Of a stretch of DNA of 57,655 nucleotides, positions 22,217 to 33,489 are shown one piece after another. The DNA is taken from contig NZ_BDEP01000021.1 in the NCBI RefSeq assembly GCF_001662305.1, positions 1-57,655 of the forward strand. Reading direction: 5' to 3'. The position numbers and the translations under genes were made by a program. The notes under the pieces were generated by a model that had not been told where the DNA came from, searched no databases, and worked only from the letters and a program-made list of their open reading frames with translations. The stretch is from Halomonas caseinilytica (GTDB lineage: Bacteria > Pseudomonadota > Gammaproteobacteria > Pseudomonadales > Halomonadaceae). The number at the start of each line of letters is the position of its first letter. Positions within the stretch are counted from its first letter, which is position 1.

Positions 22217-23308
22217 TCAGACATTGAACCGGAAGTGGATGACGTCACCGTCGGCGACGATGTAATCCTTGCCCTCGAGGCGCCATTTGCCGGCATCCTT
22301 GGCGCCTTGCTCGCCGCCCAGGGCCACGAAGTCGTCGTAGGCCACGACCTCGGCGCGAATGAAGCCTTTCTGGAAGTCGGTGTGGATCACGCCGGCAGCC
22401 TCGGGGGCGGTGGCGCCGACCTTGACGGTCCAGGCCCGGACTTCCTTCACGCCGGCGGTGAAGTAGGTCTGCAGGCCGAGCAGGGCATAGCCGGCGCGAA
22501 TCACGCGGTCCAGCCCTGGCTCTTCCATGCCCATCTCGTCGAGGAACATGGCGCGCTCCTCGTCATCGAGCTCGGCGATCTCGGCCTCGATCTGGTTACA
22601 TACCGGTACCACCACGGCGCCTTCCTCGGCGGCGATCTCGTTGACGGTGTCGAGATAGGGATTGTTCTCGAAGCCGTCTTCGTTGACGTTGGCGATGTAC
22701 ATGGTGGGCTTGAGCGTCAGCAGGCCGAAGCTCTTGAGCTGACGCTTCTCGTCGTCATCCAGGCCGAAGCTGCGCAACGGCTGGCCCTCGGCCAGATGGG
22801 GCTGGATGCGATCGAGGATGGCCTTGGTGGCAATGGCCTCCTTGTCGCCGCCCTTGACGACACGGGCGAGGCGCTGGATGGCGCGTTCGACGGTGTCCAG
22901 GTCGGCCAGGGCCAGCTCGAGGTTGATCGTCTCGATATCGGCCCGCGGATCGACCTGGTTGGCCACGTGGATGACGTTGTCGTTGTCGAAGCAGCGCACG
23001 ACATGGGCGATGGCCTGGGTCTCGCGGATATTGGCCAGGAACTGGTTGCCGAGCCCTTCGCCCTTGGAGGCGCCTGCCACCAGGCCGGCGATGTCGACGA
23101 ACTCCATGGTGGTGGGGATCACCTTCTCGGGCTTCACCATGCTCGCCAGCTTGTCGAGCCGCGGGTCCGGCATCGGCACGATGCCGACGTTGGGCTCGAT
23201 GGTGCAGAACGGGAAATTCTCGGCGTCGATACCCGATTTGGTCAGGGCGTTGAAGAGGGTCGACTTGCCGACGTTGGGCAGGCCGACGATACCGCAGTTG
23301 AAACCCAT
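22217..23308 (-). CDS. ychF: Redox-regulated ATPase YchF
   Basis: The 363-residue Obg-family P-loop protein has G1 [12 protein letters not shown]3 [16 protein letters not shown], the altered G4 NVNE that explains ATP rather than GTP preference in the family, and a C-terminal TGS domain ([16 protein letters not shown]). It binds ribosomes and is linked to stress and translation control. It lies downstream of pth, the usual order in gammaproteobacteria, with about 170 bases between them that hold no gene. Confidence 0.96.
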   Translation of the reverse strand: MGFNCGIVGLPNVGKSTLFNALTKSGIDAENFPFCTIEPNVGIVPMPDPRLDKLASMVKPEKVIPTTMEFVDIAGLVAGASKGEGLGNQFLANIRETQAIAHVVRCFDNDNVIHVANQVDPRADIETINLELALADLDTVERAIQRLARVVKGGDKEAIATKAILDRIQPHLAEGQPLRSFGLDDDEKRQLKSFGLLTLKPTMYIANVNEDGFENNPYLDTVNEIAAEEGAVVVPVCNQIEAEIAELDDEERAMFLDEMGMEEPGLDRVIRAGYALLGLQTYFTAGVKEVRAWTVKVGATAPEAAGVIHTDFQKGFIRAEVVAYDDFVALGGEQGAKDAGKWRLEGKDYIVADGDVIHFRFNV

Positions 23309-23482
23309 GGGCTGATCCTGGAATGAGAGTTCGAAAAGGATGATTGGCCGGTATTCTACGGGACGCCTTCGGCGCGAGCCAGAAGGGGAAGTCGGAAGAG
23401 AGAAGAGACTACCGGTGGACCTCTATCCCGCCACGGAGTGCCTTTCATCCTTCTTCAAGCGGCGCCGCCGCGTTCTGCCGTC

Positions 23483-24067
23483 TTATGCCTTGAAGCTGTG
23501 CAGCCGTTGCATGGCTTTCGTCCAGTCGCCGGCGATCGCCTGGGGCAAGGTGATCAGGCACTCGTTGATAGCGTCGTCGATGGCGGTGCGCTCGGCCTTG
23601 CCGGGGCGCCCCAGGACGTAGTGGGTGACCTGGCGGGCGTCGCCGGGATGACCGATGCCCAGTCGCAGTCGATGGAAGGTGTTGTCGTTGCCCAATGCCC
23701 GGACGATGTCGCGCAAGCCGTTATGGCCGCCATGCCCGCCTCCGGTCTTGTAGCGGGCCGTGCCGGGCGCGAGGTCCAGCTCATCGTGGGCGATCAACAG
23801 TTCACCGGGCGCCAGCTTGAAGAACTGGGCCAGGGCGGCGACGGCACCACCGCTGCGGTTCATGAAGGTGGTGGGCTCGAGCAGGTGCAGATCCTGGCCA
23901 TCCAGGCGGATACGCGCGTAACGCCCGAGAAATTTCTTCTCCGGACGCAGGGTTTCGCCGGCGTCGCGAACCAGGGCGTCGACCAGCCAGGCACCGGCAT
24001 TGTGGCGGGTGGCTTCGTACTCGGCGCCGGGGTTGGCCAGCCCGATGATGGCTTTGACCTGGGTCAT
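23483..24067 (-). CDS. pth: Peptidyl-tRNA hydrolase
   Basis: The 194-residue enzyme frees peptides from tRNAs that drop off the ribosome. It shows GLANPGAEYEATRHNAG with catalytic His22, FMNRSGGAVA and HDELDLAPGTARYK. The MTQVKA start is the family start; the frame is open for 30 codons upstream with no ribosome site. GGAG lies 9 bases before the ATG. A strong terminator separates it from rplY, so it needs its own promoter in the 50-70 bases upstream or readthrough. Confidence 0.96.
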   Translation of the reverse strand: MTQVKAIIGLANPGAEYEATRHNAGAWLVDALVRDAGETLRPEKKFLGRYARIRLDGQDLHLLEPTTFMNRSGGAVAALAQFFKLAPGELLIAHDELDLAPGTARYKTGGGHGGHNGLRDIVRALGNDNTFHRLRLGIGHPGDARQVTHYVLGRPGKAERTAIDDAINECLITLPQAIAGDWTKAMQRLHSFKA

Positions 24068-24155
24068 CTTCTCTGTCTCCAAAGCATCGTCTGGAACGAT
24101 TTTCGAGGTTGTGCCTGCGGCGATCCGGAGGGTGGCTGCCAGGATGGCAGGCCAC

Positions 24156-24183
24156 AAAAAAAATCAAGCGCCGGAGCGCTTGA
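24156..24183 (-). terminator. Terminator between rplY and pth
   Basis: Minus strand TCAAGCGC-TCCG-GCGCTTGA followed by eight T. A further GC-rich hairpin (GGGCCGCGC/GCGCGGCCC, 24195-24218) lies between it and the rplY stop. Confidence 0.92.
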
Positions 24184-24231
24184 TCGTGACGAAAGGGCCG
24201 CGCCGATTCGCGCGGCCCTGGCGGCTCCGGA

Positions 24232-24885
24232 TTACTCGGCGCTGCCTTCGCCTTCTTCGCCCTCGGCGGCGTCGCCGTCTTCGGCATCGCTGTCGTCGCC
24301 ACGAACCTTGGCTTGGGTGACGCTCAGCACGGCGTTGTCATGGTCCTCGCCGTGGGTCAGTGCGACCAGTGTCACGCCGGCCGGCAGGTTCAGGTCGGAC
24401 AGATGCAGCGTGGTGCCCAGGCTGACCTCGGCGATATCGATCTCCAGATAGTCGGGCAGATCCTTCGGCAGGCAGCTGATCTCGACTTCGTTGGAGAGGA
24501 CGTGAAGCTCGCCGCCCTCGTCCTTGATGCCCTTGCAGCTCTCCTCGTTCACCACGTGCAGCGGCACGCGCATGGTGATCTCGTGAGTGGCATCGATACG
24601 CATGAAGTCGGCGTGGGTCACCAGCGGCTTGTAGGGGTGACGCTGGAGGTCACGCACGACCACTTGCTGGGCCTTGCCTTCCACTTCCAGGGTGATCACG
24701 GAGGAGAAGAAAGCTTCTTCCTCGATTGCCTTGTAGAAGCGGGTCTTGTCGACGGCGATTGCCTGCGGTGCCTGCTCGCCACCATAGATGATGGCCGGTA
24801 CTTGTTCGTTCGCACGACGCAGGCGGCGGCTCGCACCTTTCCCCAGGTCGTGGCGAACGCTGGCGGTGAGGATGTAATCGGACAT
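24232..24885 (-). CDS. rplY: Ribosomal protein L25 (TL5/CTC form)
   Basis: The 217-residue protein is the long CTC-type L25: N-terminal 5S rRNA-binding domain (about 1-95, [29 protein letters not shown]) and a C-terminal beta domain (about 96-185) with an acidic tail (last 25 residues mostly Asp, Glu, Gly and Ala). It binds 5S rRNA in the large ribosomal subunit. The MSDYILT start follows AGAGG by 7 bases. Its place between prs and pth is conserved in gammaproteobacteria. Confidence 0.95.
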   Translation of the reverse strand: MSDYILTASVRHDLGKGASRRLRRANEQVPAIIYGGEQAPQAIAVDKTRFYKAIEEEAFFSSVITLEVEGKAQQVVVRDLQRHPYKPLVTHADFMRIDATHEITMRVPLHVVNEESCKGIKDEGGELHVLSNEVEISCLPKDLPDYLEIDIAEVSLGTTLHLSDLNLPAGVTLVALTHGEDHDNAVLSVTQAKVRGDDSDAEDGDAAEGEEGEGSAE

Positions 24886-24999
24886 GGTTTTGCCTCTTGC
24901 TTGAAATAAGGAGGGCGCCAAGGACCGCGACCAGTTCCTTGACGCCTCCGATTGCCCCGAAGGGTGCTTTTCCGAGGCCATGGTCCGCCGAGGGAAACC

Positions 25000-25941
25000 T
25001 CAGTGGAACATGGCGCTGACGGATTCCTCGTTGCTGACCCGCCGGATCGCCTCAGCGATCAGGCCGGCCACGCTGAGCTGGCGAATTCGGCCGCTGCGAC
25101 GCGCGTTGTCGGACAGCGGGATGGTATCGGCGACGACCACTTCGTCGAGCACCGAGCCGGTAATGTTGTCGACGGCGGGGCCGGACAGGATCGGGTGGGT
25201 GGCGTAGGCCACCACGCGGCGTGCGCCGTGCTCCTTGAGTGCCTCGCCCGCCTTGCACAGGGTGCCGGCGGTATCGATCATGTCATCGACCACCACGCAG
25301 GTGCGGTCGTCGATCTCGCCGATGATGTGCATCACCTGGGCCTGGTTGGCTTGGGGGCGGCGCTTGTCGATGATCGCCAGGTCGGCATTGAGCTGCTTGG
25401 CGATGGCGCGGGCCCGCACCACACCGCCGACGTCGGGCGAGACCACCACCAGATCGTCATAGTTCTGGCGCTCGATATCGTCGAGCAGGATCGGCGACCC
25501 GTAGACGTTGTCCACCGGGACGTCGAAAAAGCCTTGGATCTGGTCGGCATGCAGATCCATGGTCATGACCCGGTCGACCCCTGCCTTGACCATCATGTCG
25601 GCGACGATCTTGGCGGAAATCGGTACGCGGGCGGAGCGGACGCGACGGTCCTGACGGGCATAGCCGAAGTAGGGAACCACGGCGGTGACCCTCGAGGCGG
25701 AGGCGCGGCGCAGGGCGTCCACCATCAGGATCAGTTCCATCAGGTTGTCGTTGGTCGGCGCGCAGGTGGGCTGCAGGATGAAGACATCCTTGCCGCGCAC
25801 GTTCTCATTGATCTCGACCGCGACCTCGCCGTCGCTGAACTGCCCGACCGTGGCGTGGCCCAATCGGTTGTCCAGGCTCTCGGCGACCTTCTGGGCGAGC
25901 TCGGGATTGGCGTTCCCGGCGAAAACCATCAATTTTGACAC
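25000..25941 (-). CDS. prs: Ribose-phosphate pyrophosphokinase
   Basis: The 313-residue enzyme makes PRPP from ribose 5-phosphate and ATP for nucleotide, histidine and tryptophan synthesis. It shows the class I features: [11 protein letters not shown] at the N-terminus, the flexible-loop Lys-Arg-containing [10 protein letters not shown], the metal/ribose site [11 protein letters not shown], and the PRPP-binding loop [12 protein letters not shown]. Length is standard. tRNA-Gln stands upstream on the same strand, as in related genomes. Confidence 0.97.
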   Translation of the reverse strand: MSKLMVFAGNANPELAQKVAESLDNRLGHATVGQFSDGEVAVEINENVRGKDVFILQPTCAPTNDNLMELILMVDALRRASASRVTAVVPYFGYARQDRRVRSARVPISAKIVADMMVKAGVDRVMTMDLHADQIQGFFDVPVDNVYGSPILLDDIERQNYDDLVVVSPDVGGVVRARAIAKQLNADLAIIDKRRPQANQAQVMHIIGEIDDRTCVVVDDMIDTAGTLCKAGEALKEHGARRVVAYATHPILSGPAVDNITGSVLDEVVVADTIPLSDNARRSGRIRQLSVAGLIAEAIRRVSNEESVSAMFH

Positions 25942-26004
25942 GCGCAGCCACCTTTGCAGTGTTGGGTCTTCAGTGTTCGGATCGGTGTCGCTCCAGGCTG
26001 GAAA

Positions 26005-26079
<75 letters not shown>

Positions 26080-26116
26080 GCGACCTACCGCACCGGACCG
26101 AACCGCGAGTCGCCAT

Positions 26117-26983
26117 TCAGGGCGCTCGTCGATCCAAGGCATCATGGAGGGGAGAGCGGTTACGGCCTGGCGCCTTGAAGGCTTGCCAGCGCTCCGATAT
26201 CTCGGCCAGCAGCGCGTCGGCATCCTCTTCCCGTTCCAGCCGGGCGAAAATGCAGGCTCCCGTGCCCGTCAGCATTGACGGTGCCCGCGTGCCAAGCCAG
26301 TCGAGTGCGGAGGCGACCTCGGGATACAGTGCCCTGACCGTCGGTTCGCAGTCGTTGCGCCAGCTCGCCACTCCCCCCTGAAGTGCGCGCGCCATGGTAA
26401 TCGGGGGGGTATCCCGTGTCAATTCCGGGGCCCCGAAGACGCTCGCCGTGGAGATGCCGACACCCGGGTGGACGACCACGAACCAGGGCGTGTCGAGCGC
26501 GACGGGGGTCAGGCGCTCGCCGATGCCTTCGCCCCAGGCGGCATGTCCCCTGACGAAGACCGGCACGTCGGCGCCGAGCTCGAGGCCGAGCGAGGCCAGG
26601 GATGCCAGAGGCAGGTCCAGCTTCCAGAGTCGGTTCAAGCCGAGCAGGGTGGTCGCCGCATCGCTGCTGCCACCGCCGAGTCCTCCACCCATCGGCAGTC
26701 GCTTGTCCAACGTGATGTGGGCGCCGTGGTGTGTTCCGGTGATGGCCTGGAGTCGCCGGGCCGCGCGCAGGATCAGGTTGTCGTCGGAGGTCACGCCCGG
26801 CAGGGTGGCATCGAGTCGAATCTCGCCATCGGCGCGGGGGGCCAGCGTCAGGGTGTCGCCATGGTCGAGGAACTGGAAGAGCGTCTGCAGCGCATGGTAG
26901 CCGTCGTCGCGGCGGCCGGTGATGTGCAGCATCCGGTTGAGCTTGGCGGGTGCTGGCAATGTCAGCGTCCCGGCCTCAGGCAT
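26117..26983 (-). CDS. ispE: 4-diphosphocytidyl-2-C-methyl-D-erythritol kinase
   Basis: The 288-residue GHMP kinase phosphorylates CDP-methylerythritol in the MEP isoprenoid pathway. Visible are LPAPAKLNRMLHITGRRDDGYH with the catalytic Lys, the ATP loop PMGGGLGGGSSDAATTL, and the C-terminal MLTGTGACIF motif. It overlaps the lolB stop by 8 bases, so the two are co-translated. Confidence 0.96.
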   Translation of the reverse strand: MPEAGTLTLPAPAKLNRMLHITGRRDDGYHALQTLFQFLDHGDTLTLAPRADGEIRLDATLPGVTSDDNLILRAARRLQAITGTHHGAHITLDKRLPMGGGLGGGSSDAATTLLGLNRLWKLDLPLASLASLGLELGADVPVFVRGHAAWGEGIGERLTPVALDTPWFVVVHPGVGISTASVFGAPELTRDTPPITMARALQGGVASWRNDCEPTVRALYPEVASALDWLGTRAPSMLTGTGACIFARLEREEDADALLAEISERWQAFKAPGRNRSPLHDALDRRAP

Positions 26984-27599
26984 CTTCGTCGGGCTCCGGC
27001 TGCCAGCGAGTCACCACAAGGGTGACGTCCAGGTCGTCATAGGTCAGCTTCATCCGCCGTGGCAGCCATAGCTCGCCGGTATGGGTCCAGTCGCGGTAGA
27101 CGATCTGCCAGCCGTCCTGCTCGAGGCGGGCCGGGAAGCCCAGCTCGTCCTTTTCCATGTGGTGGGGCCGGTCGGCGGCGGGCAGGCCGCGAATCCAGTC
27201 GGTCAGGGCGGAGACGGGCAACGACCAGCCCAGTTCCTGTTGCATCAGGGCCTTCGGGCTTTCCGCTTCGGTTCGCCCTTCGCCGGTGGTCAGCGAGACG
27301 CGCCCCTCACGACCCTCCAGCACGCTCCGCCCGCTGCCGAAGGGGCCGCTGAGCAGGATGCGGAAGTAGTAGGGCGTCTGCAGCCAGTCGAGATTGGCGC
27401 TGGTGGAATCCTGGGGCGTGCGCAGGCCCGCCTTGCCTTGAAGTTTCCAGCTCTGCAGTTCGGCCAGGCGTTCCTGCTGAGCTTCCCACTGCCCGATATC
27501 GCGTTGCGCGTCTTGCATGGGGGTGCGGCTGGCGCAGCCGGCCAGCAGGATCAGTCCCATGGCCAGGCAGGTCAGTCGGATCGAATGGCGGAATGGCAT
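26976..27599 (-). CDS. lolB: Outer-membrane lipoprotein LolB
   Basis: The 207-residue lipoprotein receives lipoproteins from LolA and inserts them in the outer membrane. It has a short signal peptide ending in the lipobox LLAG-Cys (about residue 22), then the LolB beta-barrel-like fold with WQTPYYFRILLSGPFGSG-like residues (seen as YYFRILLSGPFGSG) and the GLPAADRPH loop. The MPFRH start has AGGA 7 bases upstream; the frame opens 9 codons earlier without a site. It precedes ispE in the same transcript. Confidence 0.93.
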   Translation of the reverse strand: MPFRHSIRLTCLAMGLILLAGCASRTPMQDAQRDIGQWEAQQERLAELQSWKLQGKAGLRTPQDSTSANLDWLQTPYYFRILLSGPFGSGRSVLEGREGRVSLTTGEGRTEAESPKALMQQELGWSLPVSALTDWIRGLPAADRPHHMEKDELGFPARLEQDGWQIVYRDWTHTGELWLPRRMKLTYDDLDVTLVVTRWQPEPDEDA

Positions 27600-27659
27600 G
27601 GTCGATTCCTTTCGTGGATGAGTCATGTGCGCATGCTCCTATGGCGATGGCGCCTGTCG

Positions 27660-29396
27660 CTATTGCGCCAGCTCGGGCAGGCGATCGAGCAACGCATCGA
27701 TTCGCGGGTGAGATGCGAAGCGTTGATGTGCCTGCTGGAGCAACTCGCGTGCCCGGTCATGGTGTCCCAGTTGCCAGAGGACCTCGATCAGGTGGGCAGC
27801 CACCTCCTGGTCGGGCATGCTGGCCCAGGCGCGCTCCAGCCAGGGCAGGGCGGCCTCGGGATTGCCCTGGCGATAGCGTACCCATCCCATGCTGTCGAGA
27901 ATCGCCGGATTGTCGGGCGCGATTGCATGGGCGCGCTCGATGAGTCGCCGGGCCTCGTCGAGCCTGCCGTCGATGTTCTCGTCGGCCAGGGTGTAGCCCA
28001 GTGCGTTGAGGGCATTGGCGTTTTCCGAATCCTGTTCGATCAGGATGCGCAGGTCGCGCTCCATGGCGGCGATGTCGCCGTGACGGAAGGCCCGCATGGC
28101 CCGCTGGTAACGCAACTGGTGGCTTTCGGGATGGGCCTCGACGGCTTGGTTCAACAGGGCATCGGCCTGTTGACGGGCGCCGGATTCGTCCAGCAGCTCG
28201 ACTTCCAGCGAGTAGAGTCCAGGCGCGTCGTCCGGATGCCTCAGGCGTTCGATGCGCAGAAAGGTCCGGGCATCGCTCGGTCTGTCATGCTCGAACAGCA
28301 TGCGGGCGGCATTGGCCCTGGCGGCCAGGAAGTTCTCGCCCTCGGGAACCTGTCGGTAATAAAGGAGGGCATTGTCGATTTCGCCTTCTTGCTCGGCGAT
28401 GGCACCAAGCATCAGGTAGGCCGTCGAGGCGGGCGTCTCGTTGTCCGTCAGGGGCAGAAGCAGACGCCGGGCCGGACCGGTATGGCCTTCCTCGAGATAG
28501 AGCTGCGCCAGCGCCAGGCGCAGGTCGGGGCTGTCGCCATGATCCTCGAGCAAGGCATCGGTATTGGCCTCGGCGGCCTGTGTATTGCCCTGTCGTATTT
28601 CGGCCTGGGCCAGCAGCAGGATCAGCCGTGGGTCGCCGGGCGTGTGTTCGAGGCCTCGTCGCGCCATGGTCTCGGCTTGCCGAGGGGCGCCGGTGTCGAG
28701 CGAAACGGCGGCGCGGATACGCCACAGGCCGGGAAGTCCTGGCATCTCGTCGGCGAGTCGGGCAAGCCGGTCCTGTGCCGAGGCGGTAAGCCCATTGGCG
28801 GCTTCCAGCAGGGCGGTGGCGAGTTCGACGTCGTGGCGTGACGAAGGCATGGGGGAAAAATCCCGTAGACGCGCCAGGAGCGATGCGGGAGGCGCGCCAG
28901 ATTCCAGGGCCGATTCGAGAAAGGGGACGAGCTCGTCGGCGCCATTGCGCTCGATGAGGTCGAGATGCCGGGCCAGGGCGGTGTCCCAGTCCCCCCGTTG
29001 CGCGGCGAGGCTGGCCAGCAGGCGAACCGGAGCGGTGTCATCGGGTGCCAGGTGCTGCCAGCGTTGGGCCGCGTGCTCGAGCAGGTCGGAATTTTCGTCG
29101 AAACGTGCGGCCAGGGCGGCCCGTTCGGCCAGGTCGGCGGCGCCGTAGCGTTCGGCACTTTCGAGATAGCCTCGGCTGGCGCGTCGATAGTCGCCGCGCT
29201 GCCCGGCCAGTTCGGCCTCCAGCAGGGTGGACAGCCCTCTGGCATCGAGCCCCCGGGTGATGGGGGGCGCACTGGCAAACGGGTCGTCCGGTGAGGCGTC
29301 GGACGATAGGGTCTGGCAACTGCCGAGCATCATCGCCAGACCGAGAATGGCGATGGGGTGGCGATGGGCGCGCGACTTGAGAAGTGCTCGGGACAT
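27660..29396 (-). CDS. TPR-repeat lipoprotein
   Basis: The 578-residue protein has a lipoprotein signal (MLGS-Cys, about residue 27) followed by a long superhelix of tetratricopeptide repeats; the clearest are near the C-terminus (ANALNALGYTLADENIDGRLDEA, abridged ALNALGYTLADE, and AILDSMGWVRYRQGNPEAALP). Such proteins next to hemA and lolB are found across gammaproteobacteria, and likely sit in the outer or inner membrane as scaffolds. Function is not known. The start is set by the signal peptide; the ribosome site is weak. Confidence 0.85.
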   Translation of the reverse strand: MSRALLKSRAHRHPIAILGLAMMLGSCQTLSSDASPDDPFASAPPITRGLDARGLSTLLEAELAGQRGDYRRASRGYLESAERYGAADLAERAALAARFDENSDLLEHAAQRWQHLAPDDTAPVRLLASLAAQRGDWDTALARHLDLIERNGADELVPFLESALESGAPPASLLARLRDFSPMPSSRHDVELATALLEAANGLTASAQDRLARLADEMPGLPGLWRIRAAVSLDTGAPRQAETMARRGLEHTPGDPRLILLLAQAEIRQGNTQAAEANTDALLEDHGDSPDLRLALAQLYLEEGHTGPARRLLLPLTDNETPASTAYLMLGAIAEQEGEIDNALLYYRQVPEGENFLAARANAARMLFEHDRPSDARTFLRIERLRHPDDAPGLYSLEVELLDESGARQQADALLNQAVEAHPESHQLRYQRAMRAFRHGDIAAMERDLRILIEQDSENANALNALGYTLADENIDGRLDEARRLIERAHAIAPDNPAILDSMGWVRYRQGNPEAALPWLERAWASMPDQEVAAHLIEVLWQLGHHDRARELLQQAHQRFASHPRIDALLDRLPELAQ

Positions 29397-29498
29397 GCGA
29401 GTCTCGATAAGTAAGGCCGAGCCGTCAGCATAACGGCTTGTCTTCGTTGGGCAAAGGACATCGCGACCGGTAGATGGGCGCCGTCGCAGGATGCGCTG

Positions 29499-29507
29499 TG
29501 GTAGAAT
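29499..29507 (+). promoter_or_regulatory. Extended -10 promoter for hemA
   Basis: TGGTAGAAT fits the extended -10 pattern (TGn-TAnnnT) 89 bases before the hemA start. No good -35 is present, as is common with extended -10 promoters. Confidence 0.45.
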
Positions 29508-29595
29508 GTAGCGCCGTGGCGACGCAATGGGATAGGGTGCCAAGCCATTCCACCGCTATGACGACGCCGGCTCACTTTCGCAAAGACACCGACGC

Positions 29596-30864
29596 ATGAC
29601 GCTTCTTGCCCTGGGAATCAATCACCGCACCGCGACGCTCGAGGTCCGCGAACGGGTCGCCTTTACGCCGACCCAGCTCGAGCAGGCGCTGACCGAGTTG
29701 CGGAACCTGCCTGAAGTCCGTGAGGCTGCGGTACTCTCGACCTGCAACCGCACCGAACTCTATTGCGTGACCGACCAGGCGGGCGAGCACGCAATCTACG
29801 AGTGGCTGGGGCGTTTTCATGGCATGGAGGTCTCGGCACTGACGCACTGTGCCTACCATTTTCTCGATGGCGATGCGGCGCGCCACCTGATGCGGGTCGC
29901 GGTGGGGCTCGATTCCATGGTGCTCGGCGAGCCGCAGATCCTCGGCCAGCTCAAGGAGGCCTACCAGGTCGCACGACGTGCCAAGGGCGTGGGCGGGGAA
30001 CTCGAGCGACTCTTCCAGCATACCTTCGCCGTGGCCAAGCAGGTGCGGACCGAGACCGGTATCGGGCGCAACCCCGTCTCGGTGGCCTATGCCGCGGTCA
30101 GCCTGGCGAGTCGCATCTTCGACGACCTGGCCGGCTCCCGGGCACTGCTGATCGGTGCCGGCGAGACCATCGAGCTGGTGGCCCGTCATCTGCACGAAGC
30201 TGGAGTGCGCCGCCTGACGGTGGCCAACCGGACCCGTGAGCGGGCCGACCAGCTTGCCGCTCCCCTTGGCGGTGAAGCGATCACCCTGGATGGCATTCCC
30301 GACGCGCTGGTCGACGCCGATATCGTGATTGCTTCCACTGCCGCGGAGCTGCCGATTCTCGGCAAGGGCATGGTCGAGCGAGCATTGAAGAAGCGCCGAC
30401 ACCGCCCCGTCTTCATGGTCGATATTGCCGTGCCTCGCGACATCGAGCCGGAGGTGGGAGAGCTGAGCGATGTCTTCCTGTATACCGTCGATGATCTCCA
30501 GGAGGTCATCGAGGAGAATCGCCGTCATCGGCAGGTCGCGGCCGATCAGGCTGAGTCGTTGATAGAAAGCGGCGTGGGACGCTGGCAGCACGAACGTCGG
30601 TTGCGCGGCGGCGGGGAGTTGATTCGTGACGTTCGCGCCAGGGGGGAATCGTTGCGGGACGAAGCTCGCGATCAGGCGCTGGCGCGCCTGGCCAGAGGCG
30701 AGGACCCCGAGGAAGTCGTGCGCCGTCTGGCGCATCAGTTGACCAACCGCTTGCTGCACCGCCCTACCCTGGCCCTGCGCGAAGCCGCCTCGGACGATCG
30801 CCATGATCTCATGGACGCCGCCGCGACCTTATTGCTGGACGACACTTCTGACCCACCCCGATAG
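29596..30864 (+). CDS. hemA: Glutamyl-tRNA reductase
   Basis: The 422-residue enzyme converts Glu-tRNA to glutamate-1-semialdehyde, the first step of C5 heme synthesis. It carries GINHRTATLEVRER, the nucleophile Cys50 in STCNRTE, the GEPQILGQLKEAY loop, a NADPH-binding domain (ALLIGAGETIELVARHL) and the DIAVPRDIEPE stretch. It stands first in a hemA-prfA-prmC operon and is divergent from the TPR lipoprotein gene. Confidence 0.97.
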   Translation: MTLLALGINHRTATLEVRERVAFTPTQLEQALTELRNLPEVREAAVLSTCNRTELYCVTDQAGEHAIYEWLGRFHGMEVSALTHCAYHFLDGDAARHLMRVAVGLDSMVLGEPQILGQLKEAYQVARRAKGVGGELERLFQHTFAVAKQVRTETGIGRNPVSVAYAAVSLASRIFDDLAGSRALLIGAGETIELVARHLHEAGVRRLTVANRTRERADQLAAPLGGEAITLDGIPDALVDADIVIASTAAELPILGKGMVERALKKRRHRPVFMVDIAVPRDIEPEVGELSDVFLYTVDDLQEVIEENRRHRQVAADQAESLIESGVGRWQHERRLRGGGELIRDVRARGESLRDEARDQALARLARGEDPEEVVRRLAHQLTNRLLHRPTLALREAASDDRHDLMDAAATLLLDDTSDPPR

Positions 30865-30873
30865 GACCTGTTG

Positions 30874-31964
<1,091 letters not shown>

Positions 31965-31965
<1 letters not shown>

Positions 31966-32813
31966 TGCGGCTGGATATGCTCCTGGCACAGGCCGCCTCT
32001 CGGCTTGCCGACGCCGGCTCGCCGAGTGCGCGTCTCGATGCCGAGGTCTTGCTGTGCCATGTGCTCGGTGTCGACCGCACCTGGCTCTATACCTGGGGGG
32101 ATCGGAACGCTGACACCTCCGAGCAGGCGCGTTTCGAGGCGCTCGTCGCCGCCCGCGCGGCGGGGCACCCGGTGGCCTATCTCACCGGTGAGCGTGAATT
32201 CTGGGGGCTGCCCCTGTTCACTGGGCCGAGCACTCTGATTCCCCGACCCGACACCGAGACGCTGGTCGAGGCGGCGTTGGCGCGCATGCCCGCTCGCGCC
32301 GGCCGGCTGCTGGACCTGGGCACAGGCACTGGTGCCGTGGCCCTGGCCCTGGCAAGCGAACGTTCCGGCTGGCGTGCCGTCGGCATCGATCTCAACCCCG
32401 AGGCCGTGTCGCTGGCGATACGCAATGCCGAGCGCCTGGGCATCGACAATGTCGACTTTCGAGTCGGCGACTGGTTTGCGGCACTCGAGGAGAGCGACTT
32501 CGACGTGATCGTCGCCAATCCTCCTTACCTGGCCGATGATGACCCGCACCTCGATCAGGGCGATGTCCGTTTTGAGCCGCGTGGCGCCCTGGTGGCGCGC
32601 GAACGAGGGCTCTCGGATCTTTATCACCTGGTCGATGCCTCGAGGGAGCGGCTCGCGTCGGGTGGCTGGTTGCTGCTGGAGCATGGTGCCGATCAGGGAG
32701 GCGCGGTGCGCGAAGCATTGCATGCAAGCGGCTACCAGGACGTGACCTGCGAACGCGATCTATCGGGGCATGAAAGGGTCAGTCTTGGGCGTTGGACGAA
32801 AGCGTGCCGTTGA
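31965..32813 (+). CDS. prmC: Release factor glutamine methyltransferase
   Basis: The 282-residue SAM-dependent enzyme methylates the GGQ glutamine of RF1 and RF2. It has the N-terminal helical bundle (about 1-75), the SAM motif LDLGTGTGAVALAL and the substrate-binding NPPY (VIVANPPYLADDD). Two adjacent ATG codons are possible; the second is chosen because AGGAGG then lies 4 bases upstream. It overlaps the prfA stop. Confidence 0.95.
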
Positions 32814-32988
32814 GGGCCGGGGTGGAGCCCGCGGGGGCGGCTGTGTTAAACCTGAACGCAGTAAAAAATGCCATCAATGGCCGGCTTCGCATGAGTGAAA
32901 ACCAACAATCGCCTGCCAAAGGGTGATTTTCAGGTAAAGCTTCTGCCAAGACGGCAAAGACCAACGCCCACCGCGTGTCAGGAAGACA

Positions 32989-33489
32989 ATGAAAACCAAG
33001 ACTCGCTCGCTCGATCGTATCGACCTCAATATCCTGCGTTGCCTGCAGGAAAATGCCCGTATCTCGTACGTGGATCTCGCCTCTCAGGTGGGGCTCTCCA
33101 CGACGCCCTGCCTGGAGCGCGTCAAGCGCCTGGAGCGTTCGGGCGTGATCCGTGGCTACAAGGCGCTGCTCGACCCTCGTGCCCTCAAGGCCAATCTGCT
33201 GGTCTTCGTCGAGATCAGTCTGGAAACCCAGTCGCCCTCGGTGTTCGACGAGTTTCGCCGCGCCGTGGCCAAGCTGCCGCAGATTCAGGAATGCCATCTG
33301 GTCTCGGGTCAGTTCGACTATATTCTCAAGTGTCGTATTCCCGAGATGTCGGCCTATCGCCAGTTGCTCGGTGATGTGGTCCTGACCTTGCCGGGCGTCA
33401 AGGAATCCAAGAGCTATGTGGTGATGGAGGAGGTCAAGGAAGACGTCTCCCTCCATGTGCCCGATATCGAGGAGTTCGACGACAAGTGA
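32989..33489 (+). CDS. lrp: Lrp/AsnC-family transcriptional regulator
   Basis: The 166-residue protein has an N-terminal HTH (about 10-60, LNILRCLQENARISYVDLAS, and STTPCLERVKRLERSGVI) and a C-terminal ligand-binding RAM domain (about 75-150, FDYILKCRIPEMSAY). It is close to global Lrp in length and sequence, so leucine-responsive control of amino-acid and nitrogen genes is likely. AGGA is 5 bases before the ATG. The moeB start overlaps its stop by four bases, an uncommon pairing. Confidence 0.9.
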   Translation: MKTKTRSLDRIDLNILRCLQENARISYVDLASQVGLSTTPCLERVKRLERSGVIRGYKALLDPRALKANLLVFVEISLETQSPSVFDEFRRAVAKLPQIQECHLVSGQFDYILKCRIPEMSAYRQLLGDVVLTLPGVKESKSYVVMEEVKEDVSLHVPDIEEFDDK